This document shows positions 1 to 5,012 of a stretch of DNA of 9,542 nucleotides, piece after piece (within the stretch, counting starts at the first letter, position 1; each line of letters opens with the position of its first letter). The stretch spans positions 1 through 9,542 of the forward strand of contig JAUWGN010000027.1 in the NCBI GenBank assembly GCA_030606385.1, in the 5' to 3' direction. The position numbers were made by a program, and so were the translations under genes. The stretch comes from Dehalococcoidia bacterium. GTDB taxonomy: Bacteria; Chloroflexota; Dehalococcoidia; GIF9; AB-539-J10. The notes below the pieces were generated by a model. That model was not told the DNA's origin, did no database searches, and was given only the letters and a program-made list of their open reading frames with translations.

Positions 1-105
1 AGGCATTAACGCATTTAGTAGTAGTTCGTTAGCTAATGGAGCAGGCACAATTGCCCAATAAATTGGGCAACTACATTTTAAAACTGGGATTGCGGAGCAA
101 TCTCA
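1..105. repeat. REP-like composite repeat, truncated by the window edge
   Basis: Three repeat modules lie in a row. Bases 1-22 are identical to 766-787. Bases 42-79 are identical to 3392-3429 and contain a hairpin with stem TTGCCCAAT/ATTGGGCAA. Bases 71-92 nearly match 3331-3352. A small hairpin, GATTGC-GGA-GCAATC, sits at 88-102. No coding potential is visible. The modules recur in other orders elsewhere in the window, which suggests mobile or recombining REP-type units rather than a gene remnant. Confidence 0.75.
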
Positions 106-113
106 ACACTGAG

Positions 114-331
114 TTATAGCTTCTCCCAGGTGTCTTTATCTATTCCTGCTTGTTTGAGAATCCTGGAGAGCAACTCCTTTCCGATATCGCTCTGATGTGG
201 ATTAGGGATACGTAAGCGGCCCACGCCTTTGAGCATAAACTGGTGTTTTTGCCAGAATAAGGACCTTCAAAACCTAAAGCTCGTAAATACCGAAGCAGTT
301 CTTCCCTCTTTATTGGGCCAAGACGAGGCAC
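114..331 (-). pseudogene. hicA: HicA-family mRNA interferase toxin, frameshifted
   Basis: The N-terminal half reads as a HicA-type toxin: MPRLGPIKREELLRYLRALG, then FEGPYSGK. The frame then runs into unrelated residues. Reading the other frame from about position 245 restores a typical HicA C-terminus (HQFMLKG, then RLRIPNPHQSDIGKELL, ending near TWEKL with stop TAA at 114-116). The break falls at a run of five bases (246-250, T on plus and A on the coding strand). The 218-nt span is one base short of 73 codons. HicA proteins are small double-stranded-RNA-binding-fold RNases that cleave mRNA and use a histidine, and the break lies directly before the likely catalytic His. The start is GTG, and its G is the last base of the upstream hicB stop (TAGTG), so translation is probably coupled. 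The break could be a true mutation, a sequencing indel, or a -1 slip at AAA-AAC. Confidence 0.8.
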
Positions 332-573
332 TAAACGGCTTCCTCTATTACTAAGCTAAGCCCATCGACGGTTGGCAGCGGCAGATGGCGAGAGACGCTA
401 AGCAAAATCCATTCCTCCAACACTTCTCTCAGCTCACCCTGGCATGTGTGTAAATCCCTGGCATTGGCGTAAACACCATCAAACCCGGGGATGCATCCAT
501 AAAATGTGTTGTCATCAGGAAGGATTTCGTATTTTGCCTTCTTCATTGCTCGCTCAATGTATTCTGTAAGCAT
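331..573 (-). CDS. hicB: HicB-family antitoxin
   Basis: This 80-residue protein begins MLTEYIERAMKKAKYEIL and continues FYGCIPGFDGVYANARDL, then ELREVLEEWILL. That is the usual HicB core: a partly degraded RNase H-like fold that binds and neutralises HicA. It ends soon after the core, so no separate C-terminal DNA-binding domain is obvious. I start it at ATG 573 rather than 594, because GGAAGG lies at 580-585 with a 6-nt spacer. The promoter at 594-622 also predicts transcription starting near 587, which would exclude a start at 594. Its stop overlaps the hicA start by one base. The order antitoxin then toxin is the less common arrangement for hicAB but is well known for this short HicB type. 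Confidence 0.87.
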   Translation of the reverse strand: MLTEYIERAMKKAKYEILPDDNTFYGCIPGFDGVYANARDLHTCQGELREVLEEWILLSVSRHLPLPTVDGLSLVIEEAV

Positions 574-593
574 AACTATCCTTCCACCATCCA

Positions 594-622
594 ATTGTAA
601 TATGGTTGACGAGCAGTGTCAA
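594..622 (-). promoter_or_regulatory. Sigma70-type promoter and possible operator of hicBA
   Basis: On the minus strand a perfect -35 TTGACA (617-622) is followed by a 17-bp spacer and the -10 TACAAT (594-599). Transcription would start about 14 bases upstream of the hicB ATG. An inverted repeat TTGAC-N7-GTCAA (606-622) overlaps the -35 and the spacer. That is a natural place for autorepression by a HicB/HicA complex, but the operator role is inferred only from position. Confidence 0.72.
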
Positions 623-644
623 AGGGGCGGGAATAGAGCAAAGG

Positions 645-895
645 GTAAAAATCAGAAGTCAAAATGACAGAAAAGAATAAAATACTAAATCCGAAATCCT
701 AAACAATATCAAATGACCAAAATCCGAATGACCTAGCTCCGGATTTTGTAGTTGCCTGATTCATCAGGCATTAACGCATTTAGTAGTTGTTTGTTGGCTA
801 ATGGCTGAAGGCTGAAAGCTGATAGCTACTAAATTGAGTTTTGAATTTAGATATTGGGATTTGTTCAGGATTTAGTGCTTTGGGTTTAGGATTTC
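645..895. repeat. AT-rich inverted-arm element, copy A, split by an insertion
   Basis: The left half (645-733) carries the words AAATACTAAATCCGAAAT and CTAAACAATATCAAATGACC. The right half (836-895) carries TTTGAATTTAGATATTGG and TTTGTTCAGGATTTAG. Together they match the intact copy at 2650-2815 in the same orientation. The only large difference is about 100 bp of REP-like sequence (734-835) between the halves. The arms are imperfect inverted repeats of each other. No gene is visible in the 600-1067 gap apart from the promoter at its right end. Confidence 0.75.
734..835. repeat. REP-like module nested in AT-rich element A
   Basis: Bases 738-770 are identical to 3365-3397 and include the hairpin TGCCTGAT-TC-ATCAGGCA. 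Bases 766-787 are identical to 1-22. The right end is a run of short near-repeats of GCTGAAGG/GCTGATAG ending in CTACTAAATTGA. The reverse complement of that end appears at about 4929-4963. The unit sits where the intact element has its short apex, so it looks like a later insertion or a recombination product. Confidence 0.65.
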
Positions 896-945
896 CCGGC
901 AGTGACGGGGGTTATGCCTCGCAGTGACAGAAAAGGGCGTTCCTC
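891..945. repeat. Possible degenerate REP unit
   Basis: The stretch contains CGGCAGTGACGGGGG, then CTCGCAGTGACAGAAAA. It resembles the CTCGCAATGACA end of the unit at 5013-5059, without a clean partner arm. It is probably a decayed copy. Nothing else is visible between here and the promoter at 1006. Confidence 0.35.
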
Positions 946-1005
946 ACAATAACCAAAAAGCTCTGCAGCAAGGGTAAGTTCACCGCTAGGCTTTGGTTTC
1001 AAGTC

Positions 1006-1014
1006 TGATATAAT
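1006..1014 (+). promoter_or_regulatory. Extended -10 promoter for the HEPN-MNT pair
   Basis: TGATATAAT is a perfect extended -10 (TGn followed by TATAAT). I see no good -35 at the usual distance, which extended -10 promoters tolerate. The predicted start near 1021 gives a leader of about 47 nt, containing AAAGGAAG at 1047-1054 and AGGA at 1063-1066 just before the ATG. Confidence 0.55.
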
Positions 1015-1067
1015 TAGGTATCCAGTGCCGCTAAGGGTGATATACTAAAGGAAGTTATAATCAGGAT

Positions 1068-1460
1068 ATGCGTCAAGAAACAAATTTATGGTTGCGACAA
1101 GCACGGGAGGATCTCATCACCGCTCAGGTCAATTTCAATGGTGACCGTTTCTACGCAGCCTCTATCTTTTCTCAACAAGCAGCGGAAAAAGCACTTAAGG
1201 CACTCATCTTGGAGCGGACAGGTGCTACTCCTCCACGCACTCATGACCTTATAGCCCTGGGACACCGTGTTGAGACACCTTTGGAGATAATGGGAGCTTT
1301 GGAGCAACTTAATCCTACATATGCGGTATCACGCTATCCCGATGTATTAACAGACACTATTCCTGCGGATTTTATTGGTAAGGAAGCAGCCAAAAATCAT
1401 ATAAAGTCTGCAGAGCTAATTCTACGATGGGCAAGTCAGAAACTAGAGACACAATTTTAG
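1068..1460 (+). CDS. HEPN domain protein, partner of a minimal nucleotidyltransferase
   Basis: This is a 130-residue, helix-rich HEPN protein spanning the usual domain length. The opening pattern W8-L-R-Q-A-R-E-D-L16, the helix Q36QAAEKALKAL46, then PPRTHDL (55-61) and SRYPD (88-92), are all typical of HEPN proteins paired with MNT nucleotidyltransferases. HEPN domains are often RNases or nucleotide-binding partners in toxin-antitoxin and defence systems. The RX4-6H(XY) motif of the RNase-active HepT group is not visible: the arginine and histidine residues at 50, 57, 59 and 66 do not have that spacing. Nuclease activity is therefore doubtful. The gene overlaps the next one by 34 nt in another frame, so the two are co-translated. 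Toxin or partner status cannot be settled from sequence alone. Confidence 0.88.
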   Translation: MRQETNLWLRQAREDLITAQVNFNGDRFYAASIFSQQAAEKALKALILERTGATPPRTHDLIALGHRVETPLEIMGALEQLNPTYAVSRYPDVLTDTIPADFIGKEAAKNHIKSAELILRWASQKLETQF

Positions 1461-1750
1461 AAGATTTTGTCCAGAGGTTGAAGCAAAACTATCATATCTC
1501 TGAGGTGATTCTTTTCGGCTCCAGAGCTGAAGGTAGGGCGGATGAAGAAAGTGATTATGATTTGATAGTGGTGTCGGCAGATTTCCACGATATCGAGTTC
1601 ACAGAGCGAATTCGTGCTACGTATAAGCTATGGGCAGGCGATGCTGGAATAGACATATTGTGTTACACCCCGCAAGAGTTTGCCAAGAAAGCCAGCCAGA
1701 TCGGTTTAGTTAGTGATGCCGCAAAGACGGGTGTAAGAATGCTTGTGTAA
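1427..1750 (+). CDS. Minimal nucleotidyltransferase (MNT family)
   Basis: This 107-residue protein has the polymerase-beta-fold signature G31-S32 followed by D43-Y-D45 (FGSRAEGRADEESDYDLIVV) and a likely third carboxylate at D76 in GIDIL. These residues bind metal and NTP. In studied HEPN-MNT pairs such as HepT/MntA, the MNT partner neutralises the HEPN toxin by adding AMP to it. That function is inferred here from pairing and intact catalytic residues, not shown. The gene begins inside the HEPN gene (34-nt overlap) without a clear ribosome-binding site, consistent with coupling. It ends in TAA, and no strong terminator follows on the plus strand before the hairpin at 1934-1961. Confidence 0.9.
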   Translation: MGKSETRDTILEDFVQRLKQNYHISEVILFGSRAEGRADEESDYDLIVVSADFHDIEFTERIRATYKLWAGDAGIDILCYTPQEFAKKASQIGLVSDAAKTGVRMLV

Positions 1751-1924
1751 CCTTACGCCTTTAGTCCCCTGTCCAAAGAAGGGTTATCAAAGCGATTAAT
1801 GAAGCCGCACATTTCTCCACTAAATTGGGCAAGATGGAATGTGAAAAGCAGCTTCACTGGCAACGGTAAGCTCCGTATAGACTTTGAAAATCTGCTGGCT
1901 AAGCAAGCTACCTGATAAGGCGCA

Positions 1925-1961
1925 ATAAAGAAAAAGCCCAGCGGTCAAAGCCGCTGGGCTT
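1925..1961 (-). terminator. Intrinsic terminator after pilin gene 1
   Basis: An 11-bp perfect stem, AAGCCCAGCGG/CCGCTGGGCTT (1934-1944 and 1951-1961), has a 6-nt loop. On the minus strand it is followed by a T-rich tract (complement of 1925-1935). It lies 18 nt past the pilin stop. On the plus strand it is followed only by TCTTTG, so it may also stop HEPN-MNT transcripts, but less well. Confidence 0.85.
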
Positions 1962-1979
1962 CTTTGAGGTGCGGGATTT

Positions 1980-2447
1980 TTATGAGCAAGTTGTGGCAAT
2001 ACCGCAGCTCTGGCCGGCAGTGCAGGTCCAGGTGCCATTGACATACGCACAACATGTGCCGCCGCCTTCATAGGCGCCTGCATCAACTACGCCGGAGGCA
2101 GTCCAGTGCCAGTTACCATTGGTTGGCAGATGCATGTAGGTCTGTAAGGTAAAGTTTTTTCCGCCGCTAGTTGCTGTTACGAGCTTGGTGGTGTCAGTGT
2201 TGATTATAGTGCCTTCGGTTATCGCGCCAATGCTTTCATCGGCCATACCGCCGATGATGGCGGTTTGTACCGAGGCCCTCTCGGTCTTGGCGCTCTCTTC
2301 AGTTCCAGCGCCGAGGAATCCAGCGACATTGAACGCTACCACGGCGGCAAGGATACCGAGGATGATAATCACGATTAGCAGCTCAATCAGGGTAAAACCG
2401 CCTTCGCCCTTACGCACCTTCTCCGTTAGTCCTTTGAATGCTTTCAT
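1980..2447 (-). CDS. Type IV pilin-like prepilin 1, cysteine-rich tail
   Basis: This 155-residue prepilin has a short, positively charged leader (MKAFKGLTEKVRKGEGG, 17 residues), then the cleavage site G17-F18. FTLIELL follows, with glutamate at mature position 5 and a hydrophobic N-terminal helix to about residue 45. That is a class III (type IV pilin) signal processed and N-methylated by a prepilin peptidase such as the one at 5195-6004. The mature protein of about 138 residues has a variable C-terminal domain. It shares NGNWHW and YEGGGTC-like motifs with the neighbouring pilin. It ends in a tail with five cysteines, two of them in an extension that pilin 2 lacks. The start is firm: GGAGGTG at 2453-2459 lies 5 nt before ATG. 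It has its own promoter, leader and terminator, so it may be made at a high level. Major versus minor pilin cannot be decided. Confidence 0.93.
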   Translation of the reverse strand: MKAFKGLTEKVRKGEGGFTLIELLIVIIILGILAAVVAFNVAGFLGAGTEESAKTERASVQTAIIGGMADESIGAITEGTIINTDTTKLVTATSGGKNFTLQTYMHLPTNGNWHWTASGVVDAGAYEGGGTCCAYVNGTWTCTAGQSCGIATTCS

Positions 2448-2490
2448 TTATTCACCTCCTTTCTTTATTATTTCTTGTTTCTAACCCTCT

Positions 2491-2557
2491 ACCTGTGAGG
2501 CTGAACCTCACCGGTGTTTCTTGTTACATATAACGTATGTCCCCGAGCATCACCTCC
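2491..2557 (-). promoter_or_regulatory. Structured leader of pilin gene 1 with a mini-ORF
   Basis: The transcript from the promoter at 2577-2606 has about 120 nt before the pilin ATG. It first meets a second GGAGGTG (2551-2557) abutting an ATG (2550). That ATG opens an eight-codon reading frame, MLGDIRYM, ending in TAA at 2524-2526. A hairpin follows at 2491-2515: GTGAGG/CCTCAC stem, with outer ACC/GGT pairing. The Shine-Dalgarno is too close to this ATG for efficient initiation, so the site may be a ribosome standby site, a leader peptide or chance. Confidence 0.4.
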
Positions 2558-2576
2558 TTTTTTGTTATGCAATTTA

Positions 2577-2606
2577 ATCATACCTTCTGGTCAGATACAC
2601 GGTCAA
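2577..2606 (-). promoter_or_regulatory. Sigma70-type promoter of pilin gene 1
   Basis: On the minus strand -35 TTGACC (2601-2606), an 18-bp spacer and -10 TATGAT (2577-2582) form a strong match to the housekeeping consensus. No sigma54 (-24/-12) motif is seen here, although sigma54 drives pilin genes in many proteobacteria. Confidence 0.72.
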
Positions 2607-2649
2607 TAGGAATATCGTAGTAGGACAGTTGGGGGGGGTAAGAATAGGA

Positions 2650-2815
2650 CAAAAGTCAAAAACCAAAGTGCCAAATGAAAGAAAACTCTAAATACTAAAT
2701 CCGAAATACTAAACAATATCAAATGACCAAAATTCAAATAACCGAAACAGTTTTGAACTTTGAATTTAGATATTGGCATTTGTTTAGGATTTAGAGCTTA
2801 GTATTTAGGATTTGG
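2650..2815. repeat. AT-rich inverted-arm element, copy B (intact, no gene)
   Basis: The left arm contains AAATACTAAATCCGAAATAC and TAAACAATATCAAATGACC. The right arm, read in reverse, contains CTAAATACTAAGCTC, TAAATCCTAAACAAATG and CCAATATCTAAATTC. The arms are imperfect inverted repeats around a short apex near ACCGAAACAGTTTTGAAC. The element directly abuts the stop codon of pilin 2 (2816-2818). The same sequence in reverse orientation is seen at 6785-6917. No coding sequence is supported within it. Confidence 0.75.
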
Positions 2816-3268
2816 TTACGAACAGTCCCAGCCATCGGCTGTGTTGTAGGTACAGGTTTTGCCACCGCCGGTATATTCGCCCTCAATGATGGTGCCGCCA
2901 GCATTCCACTTCCAGTAACCGGTGATAGCGCCTTGCACGTATTTCGACATAGTTACATCCGTACTATCTACCGTGAGCACCCAAGCAGCGGGATTTGTTA
3001 TCGAGGTGCCATCACCTACATCTCCAATGTCGCCAGCGACTACGTTTGCCGCTGATTCCTGGGCCATAGCGGCAACGATAGCGGTTTGCACGAGGTTACC
3101 CTGCATCTTTGCTATCTCTTCAGTGCCCTGGCCGAGGAAGCCACCGACGTTGAATACTACCACTGCGACAAGGATGCTTAGTATGAGAAGCACAATTAGT
3201 ATCTCTATCAGGGTGAGACCGCCTTCACCCTGGCGCACCTTCTCCATTAATTTTGCCAATGGTTTCAA
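2816..3268 (-). CDS. Type IV pilin-like prepilin 2
   Basis: This 150-residue paralogue of the pilin at 1980-2447 has leader MKPLAKLMEKVRQGEGG (17 residues), cleavage at G17-L18, then LTLIEIL with glutamate at mature position 5 and a long hydrophobic helix. The first mature residue is Leu instead of the usual Phe, which prepilin peptidases generally tolerate. The C-terminal part repeats the sibling's pattern: TGYWKW, then EYTGGGKTCTY and a final W-D-C-S, with only two cysteines, likely one disulphide. The start is a TTG codon, supported by GGAGG at 3276-3280 with a 7-nt spacer. No terminator follows; an AT-rich repeat begins right after the stop. The two genes probably arose by duplication and encode major and minor subunits or alternative pilins. 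Confidence 0.92.
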   Translation of the reverse strand: MKPLAKLMEKVRQGEGGLTLIEILIVLLILSILVAVVVFNVGGFLGQGTEEIAKMQGNLVQTAIVAAMAQESAANVVAGDIGDVGDGTSITNPAAWVLTVDSTDVTMSKYVQGAITGYWKWNAGGTIIEGEYTGGGKTCTYNTADGWDCS

Positions 3269-3299
3269 CTGTTAGCCTCCAGGTTTGGTAGTGCGACTT

Positions 3300-3435
3300 T
3301 GGTCGTGCAGCACGAGGCTAAAGCCTCGCGCTACATTTTTAAACTGGGATTGTTTCGTCGCCATTCCGGATTTTGTAGTTGCCTGATTCATCAGGCACAA
3401 TTGCCCAATAAATTGGGCAACTACATTTTTAAATG
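3300..3435. repeat. REP-like repeat cluster with nested palindromes
   Basis: Three hairpins are packed together. The first is CGAGGCT-AA-AGCCTCG (3313-3328). The second is TGCCTGAT-TC-ATCAGGCA (3380-3397). The third is TTGCCCAAT-AA-ATTGGGCAA (3401-3420). The last two are enclosed by outer arms GTAGTTGCC (3375-3383) and GGCAACTAC (3416-3424). Parts are identical to 738-770 (33 nt) and 42-79 (38 nt). The cluster lies between the DUF2804 gene and pilin 2 and would be transcribed in the pilin 2 leader. It may act as a transcript-stability or attenuation structure, or simply be a REP insertion. Confidence 0.75.
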
Positions 3436-3451
3436 TCCTTATTAGGGATAT

Positions 3452-3479
3452 TTTATAACAAGCTGAAATCTGGAGTAAA
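3452..3479 (-). promoter_or_regulatory. Weak candidate promoter for pilin gene 2
   Basis: On the minus strand TTTACT (3474-3479), a 16-bp spacer and TATAAA (3452-3457) give a moderate match. The start would lie about 175 nt upstream of the TTG start, with the REP hairpins inside the leader. No better candidate was found nearer the gene. Read-through from the DUF2804 gene is also possible, since no terminator with a T-tract separates them. Confidence 0.3.
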
Positions 3480-3542
3480 GAGGTCGATTTGATATGTAAC
3501 CGCCGCTTCCCGTTCAGGATTCAATTCTCAGGATCATCCTGA

Positions 3543-4598
3543 TCAGCCCCTCACGTATTTCTGCTCGCCCATACCGAAGTATCGGTCAATAATTACTTTG
3601 CTGCCGTTCATATCCTTAATGAATCCACTGACATAGCCGAAAGGACCAAAATACTTCACTTTAATCAACAGCAGGTTCATATCTATCTTGTTCATGGTCT
3701 CGGGTTTGAAAGAGAGGTCCACCCTGCCGTATTTGTCCCGTATCAGCCAGTCGCTTTCCACCCCACCCGGCCTTTCAAATTTCACTGGGGGCAGTAATTG
3801 CAGTTTGCCGTCATACCATAGGCAATTCTCATTATACTTCTCAGGGTCAATGGACTGATTATCAGTCAGGTTAAACCCTGTGAGTTTCCCCTGGTCATAG
3901 CCGGCAGCGGTAACCCAGTCGTATTTCATTACATATGGATAATAGCCTTTGTGGTCATCGATGATAGCGAAACTCTCCTGTCTTGTGAACCCAACTTCCT
4001 CACCACCAATAGTCATGCTACCCTGCATGGGCATCAGGCATTTGTGGGAATATACACCGCGGTTCACACCGAATGGGATGGAAACAACGATGGGCTCCGC
4101 CAGGCCTTCATCGTGAAACATCTCGAAATCGGCCTCAATGTCAGGCAGGTCTTTTTGGTCGTTGATAGAGACGTGAATATAAAACCGTCCCTGCGCCAGT
4201 TTGCTCACTATTTCAAGGAAATTATCCTTGTCGCGGTAGCATTGTTGCGCGTCCCATAAGGTGCCGGGCACCTTTATTTCCCACGGCGGCAGCATTTTAT
4301 CGAAAACGTATTTTTTCTTCGTTTCCTTGTCATATGCTATGAATTGGGTCAGCGCAGAGAACTTGGCATTGTAAAGGACAGCCAGCATAAACCAGCGTTT
4401 GTTGCCCAGTTGAAAGGCCTGCCATTCCTTGAGACGGAAACTGAGCATCGGCTTCGGCAGCCACATACCCAGCGGTTTATCCGCATCCAGCGGATTTACC
4501 TTTTTAAACTGGCTGCTGAACGTGCCAAAGTTGAATTTTCCGCCTTCAATCAGGCTGTCAGGCGCCGGTTTTAATTCACGTCCCACTACTTCTCCCAT
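3543..4598 (-). CDS. DUF2804 family protein
   Basis: This 351-residue protein of the DUF2804 family has no established function. Family hallmarks visible are WDAQQC (115-120), the FGVNRGVYSHKCLMPMQG stretch (176-193), DDHKGYYPY (214-222) followed by KYDWVTAAG, and the C-terminal FGMGEQKYV (341-349). The length fits a full family member. The family is distantly related to beta-rich lipocalin-like (CrtC/AttH-type) proteins, which suggests binding or modifying a lipid-like ligand, but that is speculative here. No signal peptide or transmembrane segment is apparent, so it is likely cytosolic. The ribosome-binding site is weak (AAAGGCAG upstream of ATG). An extended -10 promoter and an inverted repeat lie just upstream. 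It is transcribed alone, unless it reads into pilin 2. Confidence 0.85.
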   Translation of the reverse strand: MGEVVGRELKPAPDSLIEGGKFNFGTFSSQFKKVNPLDADKPLGMWLPKPMLSFRLKEWQAFQLGNKRWFMLAVLYNAKFSALTQFIAYDKETKKKYVFDKMLPPWEIKVPGTLWDAQQCYRDKDNFLEIVSKLAQGRFYIHVSINDQKDLPDIEADFEMFHDEGLAEPIVVSIPFGVNRGVYSHKCLMPMQGSMTIGGEEVGFTRQESFAIIDDHKGYYPYVMKYDWVTAAGYDQGKLTGFNLTDNQSIDPEKYNENCLWYDGKLQLLPPVKFERPGGVESDWLIRDKYGRVDLSFKPETMNKIDMNLLLIKVKYFGPFGYVSGFIKDMNGSKVIIDRYFGMGEQKYVRG

Positions 4599-4636
4599 TT
4601 AACACTGCCTTTACGCGGCTGTTGCCGTGCAATTTC

Positions 4637-4645
4637 AGTATACCA
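4637..4645 (-). promoter_or_regulatory. Extended -10 promoter of the DUF2804 gene
   Basis: On the minus strand TGG-TATACT is an extended -10 with five of six core bases. No convincing -35 is seen at 16-18 bp. The predicted start near 4630 gives a leader of about 32 nt. Confidence 0.5.
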
Positions 4646-4653
4646 CCTATGAG

Positions 4654-4674
4654 ATTGATGCACTAGACATCAAT
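4654..4674. promoter_or_regulatory. Perfect inverted repeat, candidate operator
   Basis: ATTGATG (4654-4660), a 7-bp spacer and CATCAAT (4668-4674) form a perfect 7-7-7 dyad. It lies just upstream of the extended -10 and covers the -35 position, a usual site for a dimeric repressor or for an activator that replaces a poor -35. The cognate regulator is not identified. Confidence 0.45.
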
Positions 4675-4690
4675 ATACGTGTTTAGCAAC

Positions 4691-4801
4691 CTATCCCCCT
4701 GACCCCCTTCCCTTAGCAAGGGAAGGGGGAGTGTAGGTAAGAGATGGGTGAAACCCCTCTCTATGAATCTCTTCCCCCTCTCCTTTGAAGGAGAGGGGGA
4801 A
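4691..4801. repeat. Pair of GC-rich perfect hairpins (REP-like)
   Basis: The first stem is CCCCCTTCCCTT/AAGGGAAGGGGG (4703-4714 and 4718-4729, 3-nt loop). The second is TTCCCCCTCTCCTT/AAGGAGAGGGGGAA (4772-4785 and 4788-4801, 2-nt loop). Both arms share the CCCCTCTC/CCCCTTCCC vocabulary, suggesting two units of one family about 40 bp apart. They lie between the divergent DUF2804 and prepilin peptidase genes and are not followed by T-tracts, so a terminator role is unlikely. Confidence 0.75.
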
Positions 4802-4803
4802 CT

Positions 4804-4975
4804 TAAAAGACATCAAAAATCAAAGATAAAAAATCAAAATGACAAATTAAAATCCAAGAATACTAAGTTCAAATCCTAAATTCTAAGCTCTAAACCCTAA
4901 ACAAATTCTAATATCTAAATTCAAAGTTCAATTTAGTAGCTATCAGCTATCAGCCTTCAGCTTCATACTGGCTTT
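4804..4975. repeat. AT-rich element, copy C (half), joined to a GCTGATAG-type module
   Basis: Bases 4876-4931 are a 56-nt perfect match to 6785-6840. At 4931 the similarity to copy D stops and TTTAGTAGCTATCAGC begins. This is the reverse complement of the module that ends the insertion at 734-835. The same junction therefore occurs twice in the window, which argues for a composite element rather than two chance insertions. No gene is visible between 4675 and 5194. Confidence 0.7.
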
Positions 4976-5012
4976 TTCATTTTTGCTCTGTCATTTTGAG
5001 TTTTGCTTTTCT

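Noticed and set aside
645..895. Repeated AT-rich words considered as a CRISPR array or replication-origin iterons.
   Set aside because: There is no constant repeat with regular unique spacers, no regular period, and no cas, dnaA or rep gene nearby.
1830..1932. A structured-looking stretch (CGGTAAGCTCCG, then TGGCTAAGCAAGCTACC) before the terminator hairpin, considered as a riboswitch such as c-di-GMP-I.
   Set aside because: The conserved core of GEMM-type or other riboswitches I know could not be laid onto it on either strand, and it lies between convergent genes with nothing downstream to regulate.
1820..2484. Open frames overlapping pilin gene 1 in other frames or on the opposite strand (1820-2086 minus, 2185-2484 plus).
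   Set aside because: They are shadows of a well-supported pilin gene, with compositionally odd, motif-free proteins and no ribosome-binding sites.
2922..3275. Plus-strand open frame antisense to pilin gene 2.
   Set aside because: It lies fully opposite a clear pilin with signal and Shine-Dalgarno; no family resemblance is seen.
3530..3545. TCAGGATCATCCTGA palindrome at the end of the DUF2804 gene, considered as a terminator.
   Set aside because: The stem is short, overlaps the stop region, and has no T-tract after it on the minus strand.
4876..4931. CCCTAAA words resembling plant-type telomere repeats.
   Set aside because: The words are scattered in a degenerate element inside a bacterial gene context and do not form a tandem array.
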